Shown here one piece after another: positions 1 through 9,127 of a DNA stretch of 64,000 bases; position 1 is the stretch's first letter, and every line of letters begins with the position of its first letter. Position numbers and translations under genes: made by a program. The stretch spans positions 164,000 through 227,999 of the forward strand of contig NZ_LECW02000005.1 in assembly GCF_001042475.2 (NCBI RefSeq), read 5' to 3'. The stretch comes from Bacillus glycinifermentans. Its GTDB lineage: Bacteria; Bacillota; Bacilli; Bacillales; Bacillaceae. The notes beneath the pieces are model-generated. The model was given only the letters and a program-made list of their open reading frames with translations, was not told where the DNA came from and did no database searches.

Positions 1-813
1 ATTGAATACGCCAAAGGCTCTGATGAAGTGAAAAAGCTGATTTCCTTCCTGAAAGACGAGCTCGGCGTCAATAAAATCCGTTTCCCTGAAACGTCAGGCA
101 TCGGCATCAAACCGGTTTCTGAAGAAGGAACATCAAGACTTGTCAGAGCGGCAATCGAGTATGCGATTGAGCACGGCCGCAAATCCGTGACCCTCGTTCA
201 CAAAGGAAACATCATGAAATTCACTGAAGGAGCCTTTAAAAACTGGGGCTATGAAGTGGCTGAAAAAGAATTCGGCGATAAAGTATTTACATGGGCCGAG
301 TATGACCGCATTGCCGAAAAAGACGGAAAAGACGCTGCCAATAAAGCGCAAAGCGAAGCTGAAGCGGCTGGGAAAATCATCATTAAAGACAGCATCGCCG
401 ACATTTTCCTTCAGCAGATTCTGACGCGCCCGGCAGAATTTGATGTCGTAGCGACAATGAACCTAAACGGGGATTATATTTCTGACGCTCTTGCCGCCCA
501 AGTCGGGGGAATTGGGATTGCGCCTGGAGCGAACATCAACTATGAAACAGGGCATGCCATTTTTGAAGCGACTCATGGCACGGCTCCTAAATATGCCGGT
601 CTTGACAAGGTCAACCCATCCTCAGTCATCCTTTCCGGCGTCCTGCTTCTTGAGCATTTAGGCTGGAATGAAGCTGCAGATCTTGTCATCCAGTCGATGG
701 AAAAAACGATCGCATCAAAAGTCGTCACTTACGACTTTGCCCGTTTGATGGACGGTGCGACAGAAGTGAAATGCTCTGAGTTCGGAGACGAGCTCATCAA
801 AAACATGTCTTAA
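1..813 (+). CDS. icd: NADP-dependent isocitrate dehydrogenase, C-terminal part
   Basis: The reading frame is open from the first base of the window, so the start lies upstream; about 270 C-terminal residues of a protein usually near 423 residues are present. It oxidatively decarboxylates isocitrate to 2-oxoglutarate in the TCA cycle. Visible motifs are the conserved [10 protein letters not shown] block, the glycine-rich [11 protein letters not shown] stretch and the cofactor-binding HGTAPKYAG segment. mdh follows 45 bp downstream, matching the citZ-icd-mdh operon of Bacillus. Apart from truncation by the window edge nothing is unusual. Confidence 0.96.
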   Translation: MEYAKGSDEVKKLISFLKDELGVNKIRFPETSGIGIKPVSEEGTSRLVRAAIEYAIEHGRKSVTLVHKGNIMKFTEGAFKNWGYEVAEKEFGDKVFTWAEYDRIAEKDGKDAANKAQSEAEAAGKIIIKDSIADIFLQQILTRPAEFDVVATMNLNGDYISDALAAQVGGIGIAPGANINYETGHAIFEATHGTAPKYAGLDKVNPSSVILSGVLLLEHLGWNEAADLVIQSMEKTIASKVVTYDFARLMDGATEVKCSEFGDELIKNMS

Positions 814-858
814 ACGGCAAGCTTTATCCAAATACAATCATTTAAAGGGGTAGAAAAA

Positions 859-1797
859 ATGGGTAAGAAGCGAAATAAAGTATCTGTTATCGGAGCGGGT
901 TTCACGGGTGCAACAACTGCATTCCTGACGGCACAAAAAGAATTGGCAGATGTCGTATTGGTCGACATTCCGCAGCTCGAAAACCCTACGAAGGGGAAAG
1001 CGCTCGATATGCTTGAATCGAGCCCGGTCCAAGGGTTTGACGCCAATATCACAGGAACGGCAAATTACGAAGATACGGCTGATTCCGACATCGTCGTGAT
1101 CACCGCGGGCATCGCAAGAAAACCGGGAATGAGCAGGGACGACCTGGTCGCTACAAACGAAAAAATCATGAGAAGCGTCACCAAAGAGGTCGTCAAATAC
1201 TCTCCGGACTGTATCATCATCGTTTTGACGAACCCTGTTGATGCGATGACTTATGCGGTATACAAAGAATCCGGTTTTCCGAAAGAGCGGGTCATCGGCC
1301 AGTCCGGCGTTTTGGATACGGCCAGATTCAGAACGTTTGTCGCTCAAGAGCTGAATCTTTCCGTCAAGGACATCACGGGCTTTGTACTCGGCGGCCATGG
1401 GGATGATATGGTGCCGCTTGTCCGCTATTCGTATGCGGGCGGTATTCCGCTTGAAACGCTTCTTCCAAAAGACCGCATCGATGCGATTGTCGAAAGAACG
1501 AGAAAAGGCGGGGGAGAAATTGTCAATCTGTTAGGGAACGGAAGCGCGTATTATGCGCCGGCCGCTTCGCTGACAGAAATGGTTGAAGCGATCTTGAAAG
1601 ACCAGCGCCGCGTATTGCCGACGATCGCCTACCTTGAAGGCGAATACGGCTATGAAGGAATCTATCTCGGCGTGCCGACCATTATCGGAGGAAACGGTCT
1701 TGAGAAGATCATTGAGCTTGAATTGACGGATTTCGAAAAAAGTCAGCTTGATCAGTCTGTCCAATCTGTGAAAAACGTCATGAAAGTGCTCTCATAA
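859..1797 (+). CDS. mdh: Malate dehydrogenase
   Basis: A 312-residue NAD-dependent malate dehydrogenase of the LDH-like type, interconverting malate and oxaloacetate. The N-terminus carries the Rossmann signature GAGFTG. The substrate-binding loop [11 protein letters not shown] follows, and the catalytic histidine in GGHGDD is residue 180. ATG 859 is preceded by AAAGGGG. It is the last gene of the icd-mdh unit, because a strong terminator follows directly. Length and motifs equal those of B. subtilis Mdh. Confidence 0.97.
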   Translation: MGKKRNKVSVIGAGFTGATTAFLTAQKELADVVLVDIPQLENPTKGKALDMLESSPVQGFDANITGTANYEDTADSDIVVITAGIARKPGMSRDDLVATNEKIMRSVTKEVVKYSPDCIIIVLTNPVDAMTYAVYKESGFPKERVIGQSGVLDTARFRTFVAQELNLSVKDITGFVLGGHGDDMVPLVRYSYAGGIPLETLLPKDRIDAIVERTRKGGGEIVNLLGNGSAYYAPAASLTEMVEAILKDQRRVLPTIAYLEGEYGYEGIYLGVPTIIGGNGLEKIIELELTDFEKSQLDQSVQSVKNVMKVLS

Positions 1798-1808
1798 GTC
1801 AATCACCA

Positions 1809-1843
1809 CAGGAAGGCTCTTACGCGAGCCTTCCTGTTTTTTT
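1809..1843 (+). terminator. Rho-independent terminator after mdh
   Basis: An 11-bp perfect stem (CAGGAAGGCTC with GAGCCTTCCTG) encloses a 6-nt loop and is followed by seven T. It ends the icd-mdh transcript and separates it from phoPR. Confidence 0.93.
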
Positions 1844-2030
1844 GCCTTCCAAACGCGCAAAAATGAAAACGAAAGACATAAATACAGGCTCCCGGCATAT
1901 ACCTAATCTTAATGAGCTTCCCGGACATTTCCGTCTTTTACGTTCTCGCAATTTTTCGGACTTACGGGACCGGCGCCGGCTGTTTTACCGAAATTTCAGA
2001 AAGTTTATGTGATACACAGAAAAAATCAAA

Positions 2031-2059
2031 TTGTCGAACAGACAGGCTTTCGTTACAAT
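2031..2059 (+). promoter_or_regulatory. Sigma-A promoter of phoPR
   Basis: TTGTCG (2031-2036), a 17-bp spacer and TACAAT (2054-2059) form a good sigma-A promoter with a predicted start near 2066. It is about 65 bp upstream of the phoP start codon. In B. subtilis phoPR is read from several promoters, so others may exist here. The rest of the 1844-2030 interval shows no gene. Confidence 0.7.
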
Positions 2060-2064
2060 AAGAG

Positions 2065-2078
2065 TGAAAACGTTTATG
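2065..2078 (+). promoter_or_regulatory. Candidate cre (CcpA) site at the phoPR start point
   Basis: TGAAAACGTTTATG matches the cre consensus TGWAANCGNTNWCA at 12 of 14 positions, missing only the last two. It overlaps the predicted transcription start of the promoter at 2031-2059, a position suited to repression. CcpA repression of phoPR is established in B. subtilis; the site here is assigned by sequence only. Confidence 0.6.
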
Positions 2079-2132
2079 AATCAATAAAGAGAGATAGAGA
2101 TGTCGGGGAAATATGAAGCCTGGAGGCGTGTC

Positions 2133-2855
2133 ATGAGCAAAAAGATATTAGTTGTAGACGATGAAGAATCAATTGTTACCCTTCTAAAATATAATCTTGA
2201 ACGGTCCGGCTACCAGGTCGTCACGGCCATGGACGGAGAAGCCGGCTTATTAAAGGCGGTAGAGGAGAAGCCGGATCTGATCGTGCTCGATCTGATGCTC
2301 CCTAAAATGGACGGAATCGAAGTCTGCAAGGAGCTCAGGCAGCAGAAGCTGATGTATCCGATATTGATGCTTACCGCAAAAGACGATGAATTCGATAAGG
2401 TGCTTGGCCTTGAACTCGGTGCGGACGACTACATGACAAAGCCGTTCAGCCCAAGGGAGGTTACGGCAAGGGTCAAGGCGATCTTACGGAGAACGCAGAC
2501 GATACCTGTTCATCAGGATGAAGCAGAGGAAACGGATGCCGGCGAACTGATCATCGGCGAGCTGAAAATTCTGCCTGAACATTATGAGGTGTATTTCCAA
2601 AATGAACGGCTCGAGCTCACGCCGAAGGAATTTGAGCTCCTTTTATATCTTGGAAAGCATAAAGGAAGAGTGCTGACGAGAGACCTGCTTTTGAACGCTG
2701 TCTGGAATTATGATTTTGCAGGAGATACGAGGATCGTCGACGTCCATATCAGCCACCTGCGCGATAAGATTGAAAAAAACACGAAAAAACCTGAATACAT
2801 TAAAACGATCAGAGGTCTTGGCTACAAAATGGAGGAGCCGAAACTGAATGATTAA
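2133..2855 (+). CDS. phoP: Phosphate response regulator PhoP
   Basis: An OmpR-family response regulator of 240 residues controlling the phosphate-starvation regulon. The receiver domain (about 1-120) contains acidic residues D9 and D10, phosphoacceptor D53 in LDLMLPKMDG, and the conserved lysine in KPFSP. A winged-helix DNA-binding domain follows (about 135-235). Start 2133 is chosen because GGAGG lies 6 nt upstream and the length equals B. subtilis PhoP; an upstream in-frame ATG at 2100 lacks this. phoR overlaps the 3' end by 8 bp, indicating translational coupling. Confidence 0.97.
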   Translation: MSKKILVVDDEESIVTLLKYNLERSGYQVVTAMDGEAGLLKAVEEKPDLIVLDLMLPKMDGIEVCKELRQQKLMYPILMLTAKDDEFDKVLGLELGADDYMTKPFSPREVTARVKAILRRTQTIPVHQDEAEETDAGELIIGELKILPEHYEVYFQNERLELTPKEFELLLYLGKHKGRVLTRDLLLNAVWNYDFAGDTRIVDVHISHLRDKIEKNTKKPEYIKTIRGLGYKMEEPKLND

Positions 2856-4584
2856 ATTCCGGACCCGGCTTCTGGCTGCCCTGCTGTCGCTCTTGATTCT
2901 CGTGTTTGCTTCACTCGGCTTTCTGCTCGTGCACTTGTTTCATACGTCTTACGATGAAAAGCTGGAAAGCCGGATCAAAAAAGAAGCAGGATTCATTGCC
3001 GGCCTTTCGGACACCGATCATCTTCAGTCTCCGGAGCAAGGGGAACGATTGCAAAAAGCAAGCCGTGAACTCGACAGTGCTGTATCGCTGATAGATACAA
3101 AAGGTCAGGTTCTTTTTCATTTTGGCGGCCGCCCTGATCGATCCGTCATAAAAAAAGCGGTTCAATCAGTAGATAGCGGTGAAGGTGTCCGGATCAACCC
3201 GGATGATGACTCGCGCTTCAGCTTTGCACAGCCGCTGAAAAAAGGAGGAAAGCTCTACGGTTATATCCTGATCGATTCGCCTGTCGATCCCGACGCCGGC
3301 ATCAACCAAAAGATCTGGATTCTCCTCGGCGTCAGCCTCGGAACGGCGTTTCTGATCATAGCGGGCCTCGGGGCGAGAATCACCTCGCAATATACCACTC
3401 CGATCGAATCTGCGACTCAGGTTGCGATTGAGCTTGCAAAAGGAAACTATAATGCAAGGACATTTAACGAAGATGAGACGATGCTGAGCCAGTCGATCAA
3501 TATGCTGGCCCAGAATTTGCAGGATATGACAAGAGCCCAGGAAATGCAGCGCGACCGGCTGCAAACCGTGATCGAAAATATCGACTCCGGGCTGATTTTA
3601 ATCGATGGGAAAGGCTATATTCATCTTGTGAACAGAGCCTACCAAAAACAGTTTCACGTTCAAGCCGACCAGCTTCTTTACCATTTTTACCACGAGGTGC
3701 TGGAGCATGAGGAAATTATCAATCTTATAGAAGAAATTTTCATGACCGAAACAAAGGTCCGCAAGATGTTTCATTTGCCGATCCGGATTGAAAGAAGATA
3801 TTTTGAAGTCGACGGGGTTCCGATCATCGGCATGAATGACGAATGGAAGGGAATCGTCCTCGTGTTTCACGATATGACGGAGAGAAAGCAGCTTGAAGAA
3901 ATGAGAAAGGATTTCGTCGCCAACGTCTCGCATGAGCTGAAAACGCCGATTACGTCGATCAAAGGATTCACTGAGACGCTGCTTGACGGAGCCATGAACG
4001 AACGGGAAACCCTGCAGCAATTTCTCTCGATTATTTTAAAAGAAAGCGGGCGCCTGCAAACCCTCATTCAGGACCTATTGGACCTTTCCAAAATCGAACA
4101 GCAAAACTTCACCTTGAATATCCAGGATTGCGAAATCGGTGAAATCCTTACAGAGATTGAAATGCTGTTAAAAAATAAGGCGGAGGAAAGAGGAATCGCG
4201 CTGAAGCTCGAAAAGCCGGAAGAACCGGCCATTGCATCTGGAGATCCGCACAGGCTGAAGCAGATCTTTTTAAATCTGGTCAACAATGCCCTCACATATA
4301 CGCCGGAGGCCGGCAGTGTGACCATTTCTGCCGAGGTGCTTGAAGATGCGGTCCAAGTGAAGGTGAAGGATACGGGCATCGGCATCAAAAAAGCGGAAAT
4401 CCCGAGAATTTTTGAACGGTTTTACCGGATCGATAAAGACAGAAGCAGAAATTCGGGAGGCACGGGGCTCGGCCTTGCAATCGTCAAACATTTGGTTGAA
4501 GCGCATCACGGAGAAATCGATGTTGAAAGCGAGCAGGGGAAAGGGACCGTGTTTACAGTCCGCTTGAAACGCGCGCCGCATTGA
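2848..4584 (+). CDS. phoR: Phosphate sensor histidine kinase PhoR
   Basis: A 578-residue membrane sensor kinase partnering PhoP. Transmembrane helix 1 spans about residues 8-31, an extracytoplasmic PAS-like region follows, and helix 2 spans about 155-177. Then come HAMP, PAS, HisKA and HATPase domains. The phosphorylated histidine in VSHELKTP is residue 362; the ATPase shows N box LNLVNNALTYT, DTGIGI and GGTGLGLAI. The gene overlaps phoP by 8 bp. A PhoP-box promoter begins 12 bp after its stop codon. Confidence 0.97.
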   Translation: MIKFRTRLLAALLSLLILVFASLGFLLVHLFHTSYDEKLESRIKKEAGFIAGLSDTDHLQSPEQGERLQKASRELDSAVSLIDTKGQVLFHFGGRPDRSVIKKAVQSVDSGEGVRINPDDDSRFSFAQPLKKGGKLYGYILIDSPVDPDAGINQKIWILLGVSLGTAFLIIAGLGARITSQYTTPIESATQVAIELAKGNYNARTFNEDETMLSQSINMLAQNLQDMTRAQEMQRDRLQTVIENIDSGLILIDGKGYIHLVNRAYQKQFHVQADQLLYHFYHEVLEHEEIINLIEEIFMTETKVRKMFHLPIRIERRYFEVDGVPIIGMNDEWKGIVLVFHDMTERKQLEEMRKDFVANVSHELKTPITSIKGFTETLLDGAMNERETLQQFLSIILKESGRLQTLIQDLLDLSKIEQQNFTLNIQDCEIGEILTEIEMLLKNKAEERGIALKLEKPEEPAIASGDPHRLKQIFLNLVNNALTYTPEAGSVTISAEVLEDAVQVKVKDTGIGIKKAEIPRIFERFYRIDKDRSRNSGGTGLGLAIVKHLVEAHHGEIDVESEQGKGTVFTVRLKRAPH

Positions 4585-4596
4585 GAATAAGCAATC

Positions 4597-4650
4597 TTTA
4601 CAAAGGCTTTACAACTTTTATAAACACATTTAAAACTTGATTGGTAGGAT
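4597..4650 (+). promoter_or_regulatory. PhoP-box promoter between phoR and polA
   Basis: Four hexamers recur with an exact 11-bp period: TTTACA (4597), TTTACA (4608), TATAAA (4619) and TTAAAA (4630). The PhoP box is TT(A/T/C)A(C/T)A repeated every 11 bp; two copies are perfect and two partial. A possible -10, TAGGAT (4645-4650), puts the start near 4657, so the boxes span about -60 to -22, the position used at PhoP-activated promoters. There is no good -35, as expected for an activated promoter. Confidence 0.6.
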
Positions 4651-4656
4651 CATTAG

Positions 4657-4718
4657 TGAACCCCTTCATCCAAGGAGCCAAATGGACGGACGCGAGATCA
4701 TCACGCGTCCCTTTTTTT
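4657..4718 (+). ncRNA. Candidate short PhoP-activated transcript
   Basis: The predicted start near 4657 and the terminator ending at 4718 define an RNA of about 60 nt between phoR and polA. It contains AAGGAG (4672-4677) and an ATG at 4682 opening a frame of 15 codons, MDGREIITRPFFCLL, which runs through the terminator. It could be a small RNA, a leader peptide mRNA or merely the phoPR 3' end. Assignment is by inference from the promoter and terminator only. Confidence 0.35.
4688..4718 (+). terminator. Terminator before polA
   Basis: GGACGCG (4688-4694) pairs with CGCGTCC (4704-4710) around a 9-nt loop, followed by seven T. It ends phoPR and any transcript from the PhoP-box promoter, so polA needs its own promoter. 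Confidence 0.85.
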
Positions 4719-4837
4719 GTTTGCTTTAAAAGGACTCCCGATTTTCCTTTCAAAATGAACTTTGCTAAAATAAAATAAGCAAAATATGAGCATGAAGTGA
4801 ATGGAAGCTTCCATACCGGCTTCTTAGGAGGATAAAA

Positions 4838-7477
4838 ATGACTGAGAGAAAAAAATTAGTATTGGTTGACGGAAACAGCCTGGCATACCGTGCGTTCTTC
4901 GCTCTGCCCCTTCTCAGCAATGAAAAAGGGATACATACGAACGCGGTGTACGGTTTTTCGATGATTTTGCTGAAAATGCTCGAGGAAGAAAAACCGACAC
5001 ACATGCTTGTCGCATTTGATGCGGGAAAGACGACGTTCAGGCATAAAACGTTTAAAGAATATAAAGGCGGCAGGCAAAAAACGCCGCCGGAGCTTTCCGA
5101 GCAATTCCCGTTTATTCAGGAGCTGCTGGACGCCTACCGCATTTCCAGGTACGAGCTTGAAAACTACGAGGCTGACGATATCATCGGAACGCTTGCCAAA
5201 TCAGCAGAAGAAGACGGTTTTGAAGTTAAGATTTTTTCCGGTGACAAAGATTTGACGCAGCTTGCGACAAAAAGAACAACAGTGGCCATCACGAAAAAAG
5301 GGATTACCGATGTCGAATATTATACACCTGACCACATTCAGGAAAAATACGGCCTTTCCCCCGGCCAGATCATCGACATGAAAGGCTTGATGGGCGATGC
5401 CTCAGACAACATTCCCGGAGTGCCGGGCATCGGCGAAAAAACGGCAATCAAGCTGTTAAAGCAGTTCCATACGGTTGAAAAGCTATTATCGTCAATAGAC
5501 GAAGTAAGCGGTAAAAAGCTGAAAGAAAAGCTGGGCGAATTTAAAGAACAGGCGCTAATGAGCAAGGAGCTTGCGACGATCACGACAGATGCGCCGATCG
5601 AAGTCGGTCTCAACTCGCTCGGGTACGAAGGCTATGACAGGGAAGCGGTCATCAAGCTCTTTAAAGATCTCGGCTTTAACTCTTTGCTTGAGCGGCTTGG
5701 CGAAGAACCGGCGGAAAAAGAGGAAGAGCGGTTTGAAGACATCAATGTGACGATTCAGACGTCCATCACGGAGGAATTGTTTGCATCACCAGCTTCGTTT
5801 GTCGTCGAACAGCTCGGGGACAATTATCATGAAGCGCCGATCCTCGGGTTTTCCATCGCCAATGAAAACGGCACATTTTTCATTCCGACTGAAACGGCCA
5901 TAGGTTCTGACCGCTTTAAGGAATGGGCTGAGGATGAGTCGAAAAAGAAATGGGTGTTTGATGCAAAACGCGCCGCCGTCGCCTTGCGCTGGCACGGAAT
6001 CGAGCTGAAAGGGGCCGAATTTGACGTCCTTCTTGCAGCCTATATCATCAATCCGGGACATTCGTATGACGATATCGCAAGCGTGGCAAAGGAACATCAG
6101 CTAAACGTCGTCTCCAGCGATGAAGCGGTCTATGGAAAAGGCGCCAAACAGGCTGTTCCCGGCGAGGATGAACTTGCCGACCATTTAGGCAGAAAAGCGG
6201 GGGCGATTTCGATGCTCCGCGAAACGCTGCTTGACGAATTGGAAAAAAACGAGCAACTTGAGCTGTTTGAAGAGCTCGAAATGCCGCTTGCCCAGATCCT
6301 TGGCGAAATGGAATCCACCGGCGTCCAGGTCGATGTCGACAGGCTGAAAAAAATGGGTGAAGAGCTGTCGGGAAAACTGAAGGAATACGAAAAGAAAATC
6401 CATGAGTCAGCCGGTGAAACGTTCAACATCAACTCGCCAAAGCAGCTCGGCGTGATTTTATTTGAAAAGCTCGGACTGCCGGTCGTGAAAAAAACAAAAA
6501 CGGGCTATTCCACATCAGCGGACGTTTTGGAAAAGCTCCGCGATAAGCATGTCATCATCGAAGACATTCTTCATTACAGGCAAATCGGCAAGCTGCAGTC
6601 AACATATGTCGAAGGGCTGTTAAAAGTCATCCGGAAGGATACGCATAAGGTGCACACCCGCTTTAACCAAGCTTTGACCCAGACCGGACGGCTCAGCTCG
6701 ACGGATCCGAACCTGCAAAATATCCCGATCCGCCTTGAAGAAGGCCGGAAAATCAGGCAGGCATTTGTTCCGTCGCAAAAGGGCTGGCTCATGTTTGCGG
6801 CAGATTACTCGCAAATCGAGCTGAGGGTGCTTGCCCACATTTCAAAAGACAAAAACTTGATCGAAGCCTTTACAAATGACATGGACGTCCACACGAAAAC
6901 GGCGATGGATGTGTTTCACGTACCCGAAGATGAAGTCACGCCGGCCATGAGAAGGCAGGCGAAAGCCGTCAACTTCGGAATCGTATACGGCATCAGCGAT
7001 TACGGGCTTTCCCAAAACCTCGGAATTACAAGGAAGGAAGCCGCTGCGTTTATCGAACGCTATTTCAACAGTTTCAAGGGAGTCAAAGAATACATGGACG
7101 AAACCGTTCAGGAAGCAAAGCAGAAGGGATATGTTACGACTCTGCTGAGCCGGAGACGATACATTCCGGAATTAACGAGCCGTAACTTCAATTTGCGAAG
7201 CTTTGCCGAACGGACAGCAATGAACACCCCGATCCAGGGAAGCGCCGCTGATATCATCAAAAAAGCGATGATCGCCATGGCGGAAAAGCTGAAGGAGAAA
7301 AATCTCCAGGCTAAACTGTTATTGCAGGTGCACGATGAATTAATATTTGAAGCGCCCGAAGAGGAAATCAAAGAGCTTGAAAAGCTGGTGCCCGAAGTGA
7401 TGGAAAACGCATTGCAGCTTGATGTGCCGCTCAAAGTCGATTATGCCTCAGGGCCTTCATGGTATGACGCGAAATAA
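4838..7477 (+). CDS. polA: DNA polymerase I
   Basis: An 879-residue family A DNA polymerase for Okazaki fragment processing and repair. The N-terminal 5' nuclease domain (about 1-290) shows GDKDLTQL and the helix-hairpin-helix GVPGIGEKTA. The central region is the degenerate 3'-5' exonuclease-like domain: the DEDD residues are not evident, as in other Bacillus Pol I enzymes that lack proofreading. The polymerase domain carries motif A DYSQIELR, motif B RRQAKAVNFGIVYG and motif C QVHDELIFE. AGGAGGA precedes ATG 4838. It heads polA-mutM-ytaF-coaE. Confidence 0.97.
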   Translation: MTERKKLVLVDGNSLAYRAFFALPLLSNEKGIHTNAVYGFSMILLKMLEEEKPTHMLVAFDAGKTTFRHKTFKEYKGGRQKTPPELSEQFPFIQELLDAYRISRYELENYEADDIIGTLAKSAEEDGFEVKIFSGDKDLTQLATKRTTVAITKKGITDVEYYTPDHIQEKYGLSPGQIIDMKGLMGDASDNIPGVPGIGEKTAIKLLKQFHTVEKLLSSIDEVSGKKLKEKLGEFKEQALMSKELATITTDAPIEVGLNSLGYEGYDREAVIKLFKDLGFNSLLERLGEEPAEKEEERFEDINVTIQTSITEELFASPASFVVEQLGDNYHEAPILGFSIANENGTFFIPTETAIGSDRFKEWAEDESKKKWVFDAKRAAVALRWHGIELKGAEFDVLLAAYIINPGHSYDDIASVAKEHQLNVVSSDEAVYGKGAKQAVPGEDELADHLGRKAGAISMLRETLLDELEKNEQLELFEELEMPLAQILGEMESTGVQVDVDRLKKMGEELSGKLKEYEKKIHESAGETFNINSPKQLGVILFEKLGLPVVKKTKTGYSTSADVLEKLRDKHVIIEDILHYRQIGKLQSTYVEGLLKVIRKDTHKVHTRFNQALTQTGRLSSTDPNLQNIPIRLEEGRKIRQAFVPSQKGWLMFAADYSQIELRVLAHISKDKNLIEAFTNDMDVHTKTAMDVFHVPEDEVTPAMRRQAKAVNFGIVYGISDYGLSQNLGITRKEAAAFIERYFNSFKGVKEYMDETVQEAKQKGYVTTLLSRRRYIPELTSRNFNLRSFAERTAMNTPIQGSAADIIKKAMIAMAEKLKEKNLQAKLLLQVHDELIFEAPEEEIKELEKLVPEVMENALQLDVPLKVDYASGPSWYDAK

Positions 7478-7495
7478 TGAAAAGGAAGTGATGAT

Positions 7496-8323
7496 GTGCC
7501 GGAGTTGCCAGAAGTCGAAACCGTCCGGCGCACTTTAGCCGGACTTGTAATAGGGAAAACGATCGAATCTGTTGAAATTCGCTGGACAAACATCATTAAA
7601 CGCCCGGCAGAACCGGAGGAGTTTGCAAGGCTTCTCATTGGGGAAACGATTCAGTCGATTGACAGAAGAGGGAAGTTTTTGGTGTTTCATCTCGATCATT
7701 TTGTCATGGTCTCACATTTAAGAATGGAAGGAAAATACGGGCTTCACAAAAGCGATGAGCCTACGGATAAGCACGTGCATGTCATTTTCAGATTTACGGA
7801 CGGAACGGAGCTTCGCTACCGCGATGTCAGGAAATTCGGCACGATGCATTTGTTTGCACCGGGTGAAGAACAGACTGAGCTGCCTCTCCGGCAGCTCGGC
7901 CCGGAGCCGTTCAGCGGCGAGTTTACCATCCGGTATTTAAGAGAGCGCCTCAAGAAAACGAGCCGCTCTGTCAAAACAGCGCTGCTTGATCAGCGGACAG
8001 TCGTCGGACTGGGAAACATTTACGTGGATGAAGCGCTCTTCAGAGCCGGCATCCATCCGGAAACCGCCGCGAACAAGCTGACAAAAAAACAGACCGCCCT
8101 TTTGCATGATGAAATTGTCAAAACGCTGAAAGAAGCCGTTGAAGCAGGAGGAAGCACGGTCAGGTCTTACATCAATTCGCAAGGAGAAATCGGCATGTTT
8201 CAGCTTAAGCTCTACGTTTACGGCCGAAAAGACGAGCCTTGTAAAAAGTGCGGATCCGCGATCGAAAAAACGGTCGTCGGAGGAAGAGGCACGCATTTTT
8301 GCACGAAGTGCCAAAAAAAATAA
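7496..8323 (+). CDS. mutM: Formamidopyrimidine-DNA glycosylase
   Basis: A 275-residue bifunctional glycosylase/AP lyase that removes 8-oxoguanine and formamidopyrimidines. Translation starts at GTG 7496 and, after Met removal, exposes the catalytic N-terminal PELPE, with Pro nucleophile and Glu. The H2TH region contains QRTVVGLGNIYVDE. The C-terminal zinc finger has two CxxC pairs, CKKC and CTKC. The start is 18 bp after polA stops and has AAGGAAGTG as ribosome site, so the genes are cotranscribed. Confidence 0.96.
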   Translation: MPELPEVETVRRTLAGLVIGKTIESVEIRWTNIIKRPAEPEEFARLLIGETIQSIDRRGKFLVFHLDHFVMVSHLRMEGKYGLHKSDEPTDKHVHVIFRFTDGTELRYRDVRKFGTMHLFAPGEEQTELPLRQLGPEPFSGEFTIRYLRERLKKTSRSVKTALLDQRTVVGLGNIYVDEALFRAGIHPETAANKLTKKQTALLHDEIVKTLKEAVEAGGSTVRSYINSQGEIGMFQLKLYVYGRKDEPCKKCGSAIEKTVVGGRGTHFCTKCQKK

Positions 8324-8477
8324 ATACGACAATTCTGTCCAGGCAGTCACAGCCGGTTAAAAACTTTCTAAGTGAAACAATACACGGACGGTTCTTATCA
8401 CTCATATATATAAGAAGCCTATAAAGCTGTTAAGGCTAAAACTACACCGCCGCATCAACAGAAAGGAAGAACCGGAT

Positions 8478-9110
8478 ATGATGTTTGCATCTTTCTTGCT
8501 GCTGGCTATTGCTGTCAGCCTGGACAGTTTTTCAGTCGGATTTACTTACGGGTTAAGAAAGCTGAAGATTCCTTTCAAAGCGATTTTGATTATCGCCTGC
8601 TGCTCGGGAGCCGTCATGCTGGTCTCCATGATGATCGGCACCCTTTTGATGAAGCTGTTTCCCGTCGTTTTGACGGAAAGGCTCGGGGCCATTATTTTAA
8701 TGGGGATCGGGGCTTGGGTGCTGTATCAGTTTTTCAGGCCGGAGAAAGACCAGGAACATTCTCCCTCAGAGAAAACGCTCGTGAATCTTGAGTTGAAATC
8801 GCTCGGAATCGTCATCCATATATTAAGGACGCCGACGAGCGCGGACATCGATAAATCGGGCATCATCACAGGCATCGAGGCCTTCCTGCTCGGTTTTGCC
8901 CTTTCAATCGATGCCTTCGGTGCGGGAATCGGGGCCGCTGCGCTGGGATTTCCGCCCGCTCCGATGAGCGTGACGGTCGCCGTCATGAGCTCTTTATTCG
9001 TATTTATGGGCATTCAGGCCGGGCGCTTTTTATCAAGGTGGAACTGGATGAATAAACTGACGTTTCTTCCCGGCATCATGCTGATTTTGATCGGAATTTG
9101 GAAACTGTAA
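8478..9110 (+). CDS. ytaF: Sporulation-associated membrane protein YtaF
   Basis: A 210-residue integral membrane protein with about six hydrophobic segments, resembling the MntP/YtaF efflux-type fold. Two repeated halves are suggested by the similar pieces [16 protein letters not shown] near the N-terminus and [14 protein letters not shown] in the second half, each with a buried aspartate. The family name comes from B. subtilis; its substrate is not established. AAAGGAAG precedes ATG 8478. It lies between mutM and coaE as in B. subtilis, after a 154-bp gap without a convincing promoter. Confidence 0.88.
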   Translation: MMFASFLLLAIAVSLDSFSVGFTYGLRKLKIPFKAILIIACCSGAVMLVSMMIGTLLMKLFPVVLTERLGAIILMGIGAWVLYQFFRPEKDQEHSPSEKTLVNLELKSLGIVIHILRTPTSADIDKSGIITGIEAFLLGFALSIDAFGAGIGAAALGFPPAPMSVTVAVMSSLFVFMGIQAGRFLSRWNWMNKLTFLPGIMLILIGIWKL

Positions 9111-9127
9111 AGAGGGGTGTGGGCCTA

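Noticed and set aside
838-1398. 186-codon frame antisense to mdh
   Set aside because: Shadow of mdh codon bias; no ribosome site and no domain.
3166-3564. 132-codon frame antisense to phoR
   Set aside because: Shadow frame within a complete conserved gene.
4682-4729. Fifteen-codon frame MDGREIITRPFFCLL as a definite gene
   Set aside because: It reads through the terminator stem and T-run and its ribosome site is only 4 nt away; kept only as part of the candidate RNA.
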